Of a stretch of 64,000 nucleotides of DNA, positions 1-8,090 are shown piece after piece. Under the pieces are notes generated by a model. It worked only from the letters and a program-made list of their open reading frames with translations, made no database searches and was not told the DNA's origin. This DNA is from Falsarthrobacter nasiphocae (GTDB lineage: Bacteria > Actinomycetota > Actinomycetes > Actinomycetales > Micrococcaceae): NCBI RefSeq assembly GCF_031456275.1, contig NZ_JAVDUI010000001.1, positions 1,048,965 to 1,112,964 on the forward strand, read 5' to 3'. The translations under genes and the position numbers were made by a program. Each line of letters opens with the position of its first letter. Position 1 is the stretch's first letter.

Positions 1-1
1 C

Positions 2-868
2 GCCACGACGGCCTCCCCCGCCTTCGCAGCCTCCCCTGTCGCGAACCAGACGTTCGTCGACTACGGCCTGTTCGTCTCGACGCAATTCAACGGCGGCTAC
101 GTCGGCTACGCCGGCGCCAACGACACGGGTGTCATCCACCCCACGACCCCCACCGGATACTTCGCCTCCAACCCCCGCCCGGAGAGCGACATCAACTGGA
201 GCGACGCGACCAACTCGGCCACCAAGCCCTCCTACTTCGTCAATGGCGAGGGCTCCTTCACGCCCGCCACGAACGCCGGCGGCAGCACGGGCGCCTACGC
301 CTCCACGAGCGGCTGGTGGATCTCGACGCCGACGACCACCGCCAACGTCGGCTCCGGCTACATCCCCGGCTCCTCCACGACGCTCGCGGCCGGCGCCACG
401 TTCGTCACGCAGGTCAGCGCGACCATCCCCGCCGGCCCCAACGCCCTCTGGCCCCTCCAGAACGCGACCATCGCGGGCCAGAAGTGGAACAAGGCCATCT
501 CGGGCACGCTCAGCTCGGCGGGCGACTCCATCAGCACGTACCTCGTCAACCTCAAGGTCAACGGCCGTTGGAACGCGGCCGCCCCGGTCATCACGACCAA
601 CCCGGACGGCTCTGCGACCCTGACCGGCACCATCACGTTCACGACGACGTCCCCGCTCGTCATCACGCAGACGGGCACGAAGTACTACGGCCAGGTCGTC
701 ATCATGCCCGCCACGGTGCAGATCAGCCCCGCCTACGGCTGGACGAACTTCTCGCTGACCTCCTCTGTCCAGAGCGCGACGCTCTCCTACACGGTCCCTG
801 CGCCGTACATCGCGCCGACCACGACGCAGATCACCGGCCTGACCACGACGTCGGCCATCCACCCGTAG
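2..868 (+). CDS. Secreted protein of unknown function (5' end missing)
   Basis: The reading frame is open from the window edge to a TAG at 866-868, so the start codon lies outside. The first visible residues (ATTASPAFAAS) look like the end of a Sec signal peptide with an AxA cleavage site. About 275 mature residues follow. They are very rich in Thr, Ser, Gly, Asn and aromatic residues, have no Cys and no transmembrane segment, and suggest a beta-rich exported or surface protein. I do not recognise a family. The protein ends without an LPXTG motif, so it is probably secreted freely or held non-covalently. No neighbouring gene on the same strand clarifies its role. That it is a real gene is well supported by codon use; its function is not. 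Confidence 0.75.
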   Translation, partial: ATTASPAFAASPVANQTFVDYGLFVSTQFNGGYVGYAGANDTGVIHPTTPTGYFASNPRPESDINWSDATNSATKPSYFVNGEGSFTPATNAGGSTGAYASTSGWWISTPTTTANVGSGYIPGSSTTLAAGATFVTQVSATIPAGPNALWPLQNATIAGQKWNKAISGTLSSAGDSISTYLVNLKVNGRWNAAAPVITTNPDGSATLTGTITFTTTSPLVITQTGTKYYGQVVIMPATVQISPAYGWTNFSLTSSVQSATLSYTVPAPYIAPTTTQITGLTTTSAIHP

Positions 869-974
869 TCGTCTCCGGCGGCCGCCCCTGCTTCTGCGAG
901 GCGGCCCCTGACACGCGTGCCCACAGGGCGCCGAGCCTCTCGCAGCCCGGCGCCCTGTGGCGTATCCGGCGCCC

Positions 975-1835
975 TCAGCTGAGGTACTGGCGGAGGATGC
1001 GGGCGGCCCCGTCGTCGTCCACCGACCCCGTGACCTCGTCCGCAGCCGCCTTGACCTCCTCCGGAGCCTGGCCCATGGCCACGCCCCGCGCGGCCCACTC
1101 GAGCATCTCGATGTCGTTGCGCCCGTCCCCCATGGCCACGGTGTCCGCAGGATCGACGCCGATCCGCCGCCGCAGATTCTCCAGCGCGCTCGCCTTCGTT
1201 GTCCCGGACGCGGCGATGTCCAGCCACGCGGTCCACCCCACGGAGTACGTCACGCCATGGAGGCCAATCGACTCAACGGCCTCGCCGAACTCTTCCGCCG
1301 AGGAGTCCGTGCTGAACACGACCACGCGCACAGCCGTCTTCTCCGCGAGCTCCTCGAGCGGGAGGGACGAGGCGGGCACACCGAAGCTCGCATCCTGGAA
1401 CTCGAGCGTCGACCAGTACTGGCCGTGCTCGTCCTCCACGGCGAAGTTCGCGGTGGGCAGCTGCTCGCGCAGGGCAAGAATGACGCGGGCGGGGCGGAAC
1501 GTCACGCGCTCCAGCACCTCCAGCCCGCCGTCCAGCGCCGGGTCCAGCCGCGCCGTCACGCCCCCGTTCGAGGCGACGATGTAACCGGACTCGATCCCGA
1601 ACTCCTGCGCGATCGGAAGGGCCGCGTAGAGCCCCCTCCCTGTCGCGACGACGACATGCGCGTCCCCGCGGGACGCCAGCGCGCGCCCGGCCTCACGGAC
1701 CCCGAAGGACATGTCGCCGTGGTGGTTGACGAGGGTCCCGTCGACGTCGAGCGCAATGAGGCGAGGCCCCGCCGCGGGGGTCTCCGCCGGGCTGGTCTGG
1801 ATGGGGTCGAGAGGAGCAGGCGCGGTGGGAGGCAT
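975..1835 (-). CDS. HAD-superfamily (Cof-type) phosphatase
   Basis: Cytoplasmic Mg-dependent phosphatase of the Cof/YbiV type (HAD subfamily IIB), probably acting on sugar phosphates, nucleotides or cofactors. Motif I is DVDGTLV near the N terminus with the two catalytic Asp. Motif II is the Thr in VVATGRG. Motif IV is GDGRNDIEM near the C terminus, with a type C2B cap between. About 287 residues is the normal family length. I chose the ATG at 1835; an in-frame GTG at 1874 would add 13 residues with no family similarity. It is divergent from the DUF6541 gene at 1943 and shares an AT-rich promoter region with it. A second Cof-type phosphatase lies at 16612-17505. The substrate cannot be read from the sequence. 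Confidence 0.88.
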   Translation of the reverse strand: MPPTAPAPLDPIQTSPAETPAAGPRLIALDVDGTLVNHHGDMSFGVREAGRALASRGDAHVVVATGRGLYAALPIAQEFGIESGYIVASNGGVTARLDPALDGGLEVLERVTFRPARVILALREQLPTANFAVEDEHGQYWSTLEFQDASFGVPASSLPLEELAEKTAVRVVVFSTDSSAEEFGEAVESIGLHGVTYSVGWTAWLDIAASGTTKASALENLRRRIGVDPADTVAMGDGRNDIEMLEWAARGVAMGQAPEEVKAAADEVTGSVDDDGAARILRQYLS

Positions 1836-1893
1836 GGTTCCATCGTGCCAGCACTCCGCCCCCAGGACACCCACGTTTCACGAGAACTCTCAG

Positions 1894-1919
1894 CAAACAT
1901 TTATACTGACGAATGCTTG
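1894..1919. promoter_or_regulatory. AT-rich divergent promoter with imperfect inverted repeat
   Basis: Between the divergent HAD and DUF6541 genes lies about 50 bp of clearly AT-rich DNA. It contains the inverted repeat CAAACATT / AATGCTTG (arms 1894-1901 and 1912-1919, one mismatch, 10-bp spacer). A TATACT hexamer (1902-1907) sits in the spacer and a TATAAC follows at 1920-1925; either could be a -10 element for the plus-strand gene. The symmetry suggests a regulator site over the promoter, which is inference. Confidence 0.4.
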
Positions 1920-1942
1920 TATAACATCGGTGAGATTGGGCT

Positions 1943-4048
1943 ATGCGCTGGTCTGAGACACTTCCGTTCGCCGCGATTGCCGTCGCGTTCATCATGGTCC
2001 CCGGGTGGTGCGTCCTGCGGGCTCTCGGCGCCCGTGGCCTCGCCGCCCTTGCCGGGGCGGGCCCTGTGACGGTGACCATAGCGGGCACGTCGGCCGTGGC
2101 CGCCGGCGCGCTTCACGTCCCGTGGGACTGGCGGGCGGCGCTCGCCACCGCGGGCCTGACCGTCGCGGCAGCCGCGGCAGTCCGCCGTCTCGGGGGCCGG
2201 CTCGCCCCCGCGGCCCCGTCGTCGCCCACACCCCCCGCCCACGCCGCCGACCTCTCCCCCGCCTCGATGGCCGGCCCCGCACCCGCCCCGCATTCGAGCC
2301 GCCTGACGGCCGCTGTCTGCGGCGCGGCGCTGGCCTTCGCCGGGGCCGTCGTCTCGCTGCGCTACGCCCTCGCCTTCGGGAACGTCGAGCACGTGTCCCA
2401 GTCCTACGACAACGTCTACCACCTCAACGCCGTCCGGGCGATCGTCCGGGGCCAGAACGGCTCCTCCCTGACGCTCGGCAACCTGACCCCCGAGTCGCAG
2501 GGCTTCTACCCCGCGGCGTGGCACGACCTCGTGGCCCTGCTCTTCTCCGCATCCGGCCTGTCGATCCCGGCCACCGTCACCCTCGTCAATATCGTCACCG
2601 CGGCTGTGATCTGGCCCCTCGGGCTCCTCTTCCTCGTCACTCGCGTGACGGGGCCCCGCCTGCTGCCCATGGCGATCACGGGGGCCGTGGCCCCGGCCTT
2701 CCCCGCCTTCCCGTACCACATGGTGGACATGGGGGTGCTGTACCCGACGCACATGGCCATCGCCATCCTCCCCGCCGCGCTGGGCTTCGCCATCGAGGCC
2801 TTGCGCCTCTCCGCTGCGCCGTCCCCTCGCCTCGCGGCAGCCGCCCTCGCCCTCGTCCTCCCTGGCCTCTTCCTCGCGCACCCGAGCATGCTCCTCGCCC
2901 TCGTCGCGTTCGTCCTCCCGCTCGTCGCGGCGCGCCTCTACAGGCTCACTCTCGATCGGCGATCCTCCCCGGAGGCGGCCCGCGCGCATCGCCGGTTCGT
3001 CCTCGCCGCCCTGGCCTACCTCGCGAGCGGCGCCGCGGCGTGGGTCGTCCTCCGCCCGCCGGCCAGCGCGGCCACGTGGCGGCCCGTCACCTCCCCGTCC
3101 CGCGCGCTCGGGGAAGTGCTCGGTGGCACGCCCGTGGGCATGCCGGGCGGCATCCCGATGATGGTCCTCACGGTGGCCGGCCTCGTGGCGATCGTCCGCG
3201 CCCGCCGTCTGACCTGGGTCGCGTGCCTCATGGGCGTCAGCGGTGCGCTGTACATCGTGTGCATCGCTTTCGCGCCGACGCCTCTGCGCCTCTTCGTCAC
3301 GGGCAACTGGTACAACGACTGGAACCGTCTCGCCGCCCTGCTCCCGATGGCCTCGGCCCCCGTCGTCGTTCTGGGAGCGGAGGCGCTCATGCGTTCCGCT
3401 CTCGCCTGGGCGGGCGCAGTGCGCCCCGTGCGCGCCCTGCACGGGTGGGCGGCGGGCACGCGGGCTTCGAGGTCGACGACGGCGGCCGCGGCACGGCGGG
3501 CCCTCGGGGGACGGACGGTCGCGGCCTCGGCGGTCCTGGCCGTCGCGGTGGCGGGACTCGGCCTGAAGCTCCAGACCGGGTCAATGCGCGTCAAGCAGGA
3601 GCAGGTAGCGTCCCGCTACTCGTTCGTCGAGGGCGCCCTGCTGCTGTCCCCTGACGAACGCGCTCTTCTCGAGCGGCTGCCGCGGCACGTCCGCGAGGAC
3701 CAGGCCATTGTGGCGAACCCTCGCAACGGCGAGTCGCTCGCCCTCGCGCTGGCTGATCGCCGTGTCCTCAAGCCTCACGTTCACGGGGCCGTCTCGGACG
3801 ACGTTCAGTACCTCCTGGACCGATGGCGCGAGGCCGCGACGGACCCGCTCGTGTGCTCCGCGGTCCGGGCGACGGGCGCCTACTTCGCCCTGGACTTCGG
3901 CGGACCCTACGTCTCCGAGGTCAACCAGGTCCTGCCCGGGACGGAGGGCCTGGACCGGGCTGCGGGCGTGGAGCTCGTCGACGCACAGGGAAGGGCCCGC
4001 CTCTTCCGCGTCACTGTCTGCGGAGAGACGGGCCCCCAGGGGCGCTGA
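1943..4048 (+). CDS. DUF6541-family polytopic membrane protein
   Basis: Large integral membrane protein (701 residues) with many hydrophobic segments from the N terminus to about residue 510, one further TM near 530, and an extracytoplasmic C-terminal domain of about 170 residues. The layout, and the conserved region around NVYHLNAVRAI and HDLVALL, match the actinobacterial DUF6541 family. These proteins resemble C-type glycosyltransferases (PMT/arabinofuranosyltransferase-like folds) in topology, but no activity is established. It may take part in cell-envelope glycan assembly, a guess supported only by topology and by other GT87, GT2 and GtrA genes in the window. The ATG at 1943 gives a clean first TM segment. 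It is convergent with serS, with a 7-base gap. Confidence 0.8.
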   Translation: MRWSETLPFAAIAVAFIMVPGWCVLRALGARGLAALAGAGPVTVTIAGTSAVAAGALHVPWDWRAALATAGLTVAAAAAVRRLGGRLAPAAPSSPTPPAHAADLSPASMAGPAPAPHSSRLTAAVCGAALAFAGAVVSLRYALAFGNVEHVSQSYDNVYHLNAVRAIVRGQNGSSLTLGNLTPESQGFYPAAWHDLVALLFSASGLSIPATVTLVNIVTAAVIWPLGLLFLVTRVTGPRLLPMAITGAVAPAFPAFPYHMVDMGVLYPTHMAIAILPAALGFAIEALRLSAAPSPRLAAAALALVLPGLFLAHPSMLLALVAFVLPLVAARLYRLTLDRRSSPEAARAHRRFVLAALAYLASGAAAWVVLRPPASAATWRPVTSPSRALGEVLGGTPVGMPGGIPMMVLTVAGLVAIVRARRLTWVACLMGVSGALYIVCIAFAPTPLRLFVTGNWYNDWNRLAALLPMASAPVVVLGAEALMRSALAWAGAVRPVRALHGWAAGTRASRSTTAAAARRALGGRTVAASAVLAVAVAGLGLKLQTGSMRVKQEQVASRYSFVEGALLLSPDERALLERLPRHVREDQAIVANPRNGESLALALADRRVLKPHVHGAVSDDVQYLLDRWREAATDPLVCSAVRATGAYFALDFGGPYVSEVNQVLPGTEGLDRAAGVELVDAQGRARLFRVTVCGETGPQGR

Positions 4049-4055
4049 GGGAGCC

Positions 4056-5315
4056 TCAGAGAACCGGCAGGACCTCGAGACCGCCGAGGTACGGGCGGAG
4101 GGCCTCGGGGACGCGGACCGAGCCGTCAGCCTGCTGGTGCGTCTCGAGGAGGGCGACGATCCAGCGGGTCGTCGCCAGCGTGCCATTGAGCGTGGCCACG
4201 GCGCGCGTGCCCTTCTCGGCGCGCTCACGGATGTTGAGGCGGCGCGCCTGGAACGTCGTGCAGTTCGAGGTCGAGGTGAGCTCGCGGTACGTGCCCTGGG
4301 TGGGGACCCACGCCTCGCAGTCGAACTTCCGGGCCGCGCTCATGCCGAGATCCCCGGCGGCGGTGTCGATGACCCGGTAGGACAGCTCGCACTTGGCCAG
4401 CATCTCCTCTTCCCAGGCGAGAAGCTTGGCGTGCTCGGCCTCGGCGTCCTCGACGGGGCAGTAGATGAACATCTCCAGTTTGTTGAACTGGTGGACGCGG
4501 ATGATGCCGCGGGTGTCCTTGCCGTGCGAGCCGGCCTCGCGGCGGTAGCACGTGCTCCAGCCGGCGTAGCGCTTCGGGCCCGCGGTGAGGTCGAGAATCT
4601 CGTCCGCGTGGTAGCCCGCGAGCGCCACCTCGGACGTGCCCACGAGGTAGAGATCGTCCTCGGCGAGCTTGTAGATCTCGTCGTCGTGCGCGACATCGAA
4701 GCCGGTGCCCTGCATGGTCTCGGGGCGGACGAGGGTCGGGGTGATCATGGGCTCGAAGCCCGCGGCGAGGGCCTGGTCCAGCGCCATGTTCATGAGGGCC
4801 AGCTCCAGGCGGGCGCCGACGCCCTTGAGGAAGTAGAAGCGCGCGCCGGAGACCTTGGCGCCCCGCTCCATGTCGATGGCGCCGATCTTCTCGCCGATCT
4901 CGAGGTGGTCCCGCGGCTCGAAGTCGAAGGCCGGGGGCTCGCCGACCGTCTTGACCGTCACGAAGTCGTCCTCGCCGCCGGCGGGGATGCCCTCGATGAT
5001 GAGGTTCGGGATGGAGCGGGCCAGCTCGGTGAGGCGGGACTGCGCGGCGCCAGCCTCGGCGTCGGCCTCCTTGACGTTCGCGGCGAGGTCCTTGACCTCG
5101 GCGAGAAGCGCCTGCTTCTCCTCGCCCTTGGCGGCGGCGACGCGCTTGCCGAACTCTTTCTGCTCGGCGCGCAGGGCCTCGAAGCGGGCGATGGCGGAGC
5201 GACGGGCGGAGTCAGCCGCCATGACCTCGTCGACGACGGAGTCCTGAGCCCCCCTGGCCCGGAGGGACTCGCGGTAGGCGGACGGGTTTTCGCAAAGGTC
5301 CTTGACGTCAATCAC
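4056..5315 (-). CDS. serS: Seryl-tRNA synthetase
   Basis: Cytoplasmic class II aminoacyl-tRNA synthetase that charges tRNA-Ser. The 419 residues fit the family. The N-terminal antiparallel coiled-coil arm is visible at about residues 30-105 (Ala/Glu/Lys-rich heptads). The catalytic core has motif 2 around [23 protein letters not shown] and motif 3 near the C terminus ([19 protein letters not shown]). The start is GTG at 5315, giving MIDVKDL, the usual N terminus. A TATGAT hexamer ends 6 bases upstream of this GTG, which implies a leaderless mRNA. The promoter overlaps that of the divergent lipid kinase. Confidence 0.98.
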   Translation of the reverse strand: MIDVKDLCENPSAYRESLRARGAQDSVVDEVMAADSARRSAIARFEALRAEQKEFGKRVAAAKGEEKQALLAEVKDLAANVKEADAEAGAAQSRLTELARSIPNLIIEGIPAGGEDDFVTVKTVGEPPAFDFEPRDHLEIGEKIGAIDMERGAKVSGARFYFLKGVGARLELALMNMALDQALAAGFEPMITPTLVRPETMQGTGFDVAHDDEIYKLAEDDLYLVGTSEVALAGYHADEILDLTAGPKRYAGWSTCYRREAGSHGKDTRGIIRVHQFNKLEMFIYCPVEDAEAEHAKLLAWEEEMLAKCELSYRVIDTAAGDLGMSAARKFDCEAWVPTQGTYRELTSTSNCTTFQARRLNIRERAEKGTRAVATLNGTLATTRWIVALLETHQQADGSVRVPEALRPYLGGLEVLPVL

Positions 5316-5321
5316 GTGCCC

Positions 5322-5327
5322 ATCATA
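5322..5327 (-). promoter_or_regulatory. -10 element of serS (leaderless)
   Basis: On the minus strand TATGAT is followed by six bases and then the GTG start of serS. This spacing puts the transcription start at, or next to, the start codon, and no Shine-Dalgarno sequence is present. Leaderless genes of this form are common in actinobacteria. Confidence 0.6.
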
Positions 5328-5347
5328 TCCGGGGCGCTCTGCGGCGA

Positions 5348-5353
5348 TAGGCT
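5348..5353 (+). promoter_or_regulatory. -10 element of the lipid kinase gene (leaderless)
   Basis: TAGGCT is followed by six bases and then a GTG at 5360. The arrangement mirrors the serS promoter 20 bp away on the other strand and decides the start codon of the kinase gene. Confidence 0.5.
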
Positions 5354-5359
5354 GTGACC

Positions 5360-6577
5360 GTGAACCCCGACATCCCCGCCTTCGCAGACGCCACTGGTTG
5401 GATTCTCTCGCTCGTCGCCCTCGTGGCGATCGTCGCGGTCCTCGTCGTCGCGTACCGCGTCGGCGTCAGCCGTGGCCGCAGGCAGGCCGAGTCCGAGCAC
5501 ACGGACCGCGCACTCGCCCGCCAGGGGGAGCGCCGACACGCCGCGCAGGCCAAGGAGGCCTCGGTCTGGCCCCATGCGGCGCCCGGCAGTGAGCGGGTGG
5601 CCCTCATCATCAACCCCGTCAAGAACGATGCGGACAGGGCCCTCAAGGGCGTTCGCGTCGCGTGCGCGGTGCGCGGCTGGCCCGCCCCCCTCGTTCTCGA
5701 GACAAGCACCGAGGACCCCGGCGAGGGGCAGGCCCGTGCGGCCCTGAAGCAGGGGGCCACGCTCGTCGTCTCCGCCGGCGGCGACGGCACGGTCCGTGAG
5801 ATCTCAAGCGTTCTGGCGGACGAGGACGAGAACCCGGAGCACGTGCCGCTCGGCATCATCCCCCTCGGCACCGGCAACCTGCTGGCGCGCAACCTGGGGA
5901 TCGACGCCTCCAAGCTGGACTCCAAGGCGCTCGACGCGGCCATCGAGGCCGCCCTCGACGGGCGCACCCGGGTCATCGACACGGCGCGCATCACGATCGA
6001 GGCCCCCGACGGCCGGGTGACCGAGGAGGTCTTCCTTGTCATGGGCGGCATCGGCCTCGACGCGGAGGTCATCGCGGCCACGAACGACGACCTCAAGAAG
6101 CGGTTCGGCTGGCTCGCCTACACGGACGCCGGCATCCGCCTGCTGCCCGGCGAGCGCAAAGACGTCGAGATCAGCATCGACGGCGGCCCGTTCCACAGGA
6201 CCAAGGTCCGCAGCGTCCTCTTCGCGAACCTTGGGAAGCTCCCCACGGGCCTGGATTTCATCCCGGGCGCGGAGGTCGACGACGGCCTGCTGTCCATCGT
6301 GACGATGTCCCCGCGCGGCGTCCTCGGCTGGGCATGGATCGCCGCCAAGACGATCAGCCGCTCGAGCGCGGACATCCCCGTTATGAAGTATGAGCACGCC
6401 AAGCGCATCGCCATCCGCGCGGCTGAGCCCATGGGCACGCAGCTGGACGGCGATCTCTCCGGGGAGGCCGTCCGGCTCGAGGCCCGCATCCGGCCGCGCT
6501 CCCTGACCGTGCACGTGCCCCCGAAGACGCCGGGCCTCCTGGAGCGTCTCACGCTCGGGGACTCGGGCGAGGGCTGA
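5360..6577 (+). CDS. Diacylglycerol kinase-family lipid kinase (DagK/YegS-like)
   Basis: Soluble or membrane-anchored lipid kinase with a DAGK catalytic domain, transferring phosphate from ATP to diacylglycerol or a related lipid. After an N-terminal TM helix (about residues 8-30), the catalytic domain begins at [10 protein letters not shown]. It has the nucleotide-binding [11 protein letters not shown] and [13 protein letters not shown] motifs, and the C-terminal LDGDLSG typical of YegS/DgkB proteins. At about 405 residues it is longer than the 300-residue norm because of the TM segment. GTG 5360 is preferred over GTG 5354 because of the leaderless promoter. It is divergent from serS and convergent with pheA, an arrangement I recall from Arthrobacter-type genomes. 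Confidence 0.92.
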   Translation: MNPDIPAFADATGWILSLVALVAIVAVLVVAYRVGVSRGRRQAESEHTDRALARQGERRHAAQAKEASVWPHAAPGSERVALIINPVKNDADRALKGVRVACAVRGWPAPLVLETSTEDPGEGQARAALKQGATLVVSAGGDGTVREISSVLADEDENPEHVPLGIIPLGTGNLLARNLGIDASKLDSKALDAAIEAALDGRTRVIDTARITIEAPDGRVTEEVFLVMGGIGLDAEVIAATNDDLKKRFGWLAYTDAGIRLLPGERKDVEISIDGGPFHRTKVRSVLFANLGKLPTGLDFIPGAEVDDGLLSIVTMSPRGVLGWAWIAAKTISRSSADIPVMKYEHAKRIAIRAAEPMGTQLDGDLSGEAVRLEARIRPRSLTVHVPPKTPGLLERLTLGDSGEG

Positions 6578-6595
6578 GCCACGGCGCGCACAGCC

Positions 6596-6666
6596 CCGTT
6601 TGCCCCCTCGAATGGCGTTTGCCCATGACATTGCGGGTGGCAGATGCCAAACGCGGGGGCAAACGG
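6596..6666. terminator. Inverted repeat between convergent genes, probable bidirectional terminator
   Basis: A 12-bp perfect stem (CCGTTTGCCCCC / GGGGGCAAACGG; arms 6596-6607 and 6655-6666) encloses a 47-base interior that has its own partial complementarity (GGCGTTTG / CCAAACGC). It lies in the only gap between the convergent lipid kinase and pheA genes. It has no U-tract, as is common for actinobacterial terminators. Confidence 0.55.
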
Positions 6667-6678
6667 CCGGGCGGGGCC

Positions 6679-7596
6679 TCAGCGCTCGTCGAAGAGCCCT
6701 TCGAACCAGGCGTCCGCCGAGCGGTATGCCTCGTCCGAGGTGTGGGTGGCAGGCTCCGTCCGGACCCCGTCCGCGCGCGGGTACGAGCCGAGGAACGTCA
6801 CGTCCGCGATCCTCTTGAGCCCGCGCAGGGCTGCGGCGATCCGGGCGTCGGAGACGTGGCCGTCGACATCGATGGAGAAGAAGTACGAGCCGATCCCCCG
6901 CCCCGTGGGCCGCGACTCGATCCGGCTCAGGTTGGCCCCGCGGCTCGCGAACTGGTTGAGGATGTCCATGAGGGCGCCCGGGCGATTCTCGGGCAGGCTG
7001 ACGACGAGGGTCGTCTTGTCTGCGCCGGTCCGGCGCGAGACCAGGCCGCGGGGTGCCACGAGCACGAACCTCGTCACGGCGTCCTTGACGGTGCCGATGT
7101 CTTCGCCCAGGACGGCGAGGCCCAGCTGCTCGGCCACGAGGGGGGAGCACACGGCTGCCTCGAACGGCGCCTCCCCTCCCGCGAGCTCCTGGGCCGCCGC
7201 GGCGGTGGAGCCGGCGGGGAAGTAGGCGGCGTCGGGCAGATTCTGCGCGACCCACTCGGAGACCTGCGCCCACGCGTGCCCGTGCGTGGAGACTCCCCTG
7301 ACGTCCGCGAGCGCCACGCCCGGGCGCGCCGCGAGCACGAAGGTGATGGGCACCATCTGCTCGGCGACGATCCGCAGGCCGTCCGCGGCGGCGATGGCAT
7401 CGAGCGTGGCCGTGACCCCGCCCTCCACCGAGTTCTCGATGGGCACCATGGCGGCGTCGGCCGCTCCTGTGCGGACCGCGTCGAGCGCCGCGGGGACGCT
7501 CGGCATCGGCACCCGCTCAGCCTCGGCCGCCCCGTCCACCTTGAGGAGAGCCGCCTCCGTGAAGGTGCCGGACGGGCCCAGGTACGCAAAGCGCAT
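6679..7596 (-). CDS. pheA: Prephenate dehydratase
   Basis: Converts prephenate to phenylpyruvate in phenylalanine biosynthesis, in the cytoplasm. The 305 residues start with MRFAYLGPSGTFTEAAL, the classic N terminus. The PDT domain shows the VPIENSVEGGV motif and the catalytic Thr in the AVTRFVLV region. A C-terminal ACT regulatory domain (about residues 200-280) has the ESRPTG motif that binds Phe in feedback inhibition. There is no chorismate mutase domain, so this is the monofunctional actinobacterial form. The ATG immediately follows the TGA of the upstream rhodanese gene, so the two are translationally coupled. Confidence 0.97.
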   Translation of the reverse strand: MRFAYLGPSGTFTEAALLKVDGAAEAERVPMPSVPAALDAVRTGAADAAMVPIENSVEGGVTATLDAIAAADGLRIVAEQMVPITFVLAARPGVALADVRGVSTHGHAWAQVSEWVAQNLPDAAYFPAGSTAAAAQELAGGEAPFEAAVCSPLVAEQLGLAVLGEDIGTVKDAVTRFVLVAPRGLVSRRTGADKTTLVVSLPENRPGALMDILNQFASRGANLSRIESRPTGRGIGSYFFSIDVDGHVSDARIAAALRGLKRIADVTFLGSYPRADGVRTEPATHTSDEAYRSADAWFEGLFDER

Positions 7597-7926
7597 TCAG
7601 TGGCCCTTGACGAACGGCTCGCCGGCGGCCGAGACGATCGGCTTGTCCGCGTCCGCCCAGGCGTCCATGCCGCCCGAGACGTTGACGGCGGAGTACCCCT
7701 GGCCCACGAGCCACTGCGTGGCCTTGGCGGAGCGCCCGCCCCGCAGGCAGATGACCTTGTAGTCGACGTCGGGGTCCAGCTCGTCGATGCGCAGGGGGAG
7801 CTCGCTCAGCGGAATGTGGCGGGCGCCCTCGATATGACCCGCGTCCCACTCGTCCTGTTCCCGCACGTCGAGGACGTCGTCCCCGCTCGTCAGGTCGGTG
7901 GCGGAAATGTTCTCGATGTCATGCAT
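7597..7926 (-). CDS. Single-domain rhodanese-like protein
   Basis: Small cytoplasmic protein (109 residues) made only of a rhodanese fold, the sulfurtransferase type. The expected order is visible: VLDVREQDEWDAGHIEGARHIPL, then the active-site loop with the catalytic Cys in VICLRGGRSAKA, then GYSAVNVSGGMDAW. Start ATG 7926 has a good ribosome site (AAAGGTG) 7-8 bases upstream; longer readings of the frame give only Arg-rich nonsense. Its TGA abuts the pheA ATG. The sulfur donor and acceptor are unknown. A link to Phe synthesis is not expected beyond co-transcription. Confidence 0.92.
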   Translation of the reverse strand: MHDIENISATDLTSGDDVLDVREQDEWDAGHIEGARHIPLSELPLRIDELDPDVDYKVICLRGGRSAKATQWLVGQGYSAVNVSGGMDAWADADKPIVSAAGEPFVKGH

Positions 7927-8090
7927 GACGGCACCTTTCGTGTGGCCTTGTCTGTCCTGCTCCAAGGCTAACGCGCCGCGTGCTGACGCGTCGCGGCGCC
8001 GCCTGCGCCGACCGCGCGCCGCGGGCAGACGCCCCATCCAGGAGAAACCCAATTGTCCTCAGTGTCCGCAGAGTGAGATAGTTGAGACTT

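Noticed and set aside
1003..1019. A 17-base identity (GCGGCCCCGTCGTCGTC) between the HAD gene and the VOC-LysR gene near 26267
   Set aside because: Both encode a Val-Asp-Asp-Asp-Gly-Ala-Ala-like run with biased codons; chance convergence is enough and there is no palindrome or extended similarity.
1901..3442. Long minus-strand open frame opposite the DUF6541 gene, and similar long antisense frames elsewhere (for example 38259-40085, 42696-44522, 57593-59158)
   Set aside because: They are mirror frames caused by the high GC third positions of the real genes; their products are Arg/Gly/Ala/His-rich without domains.
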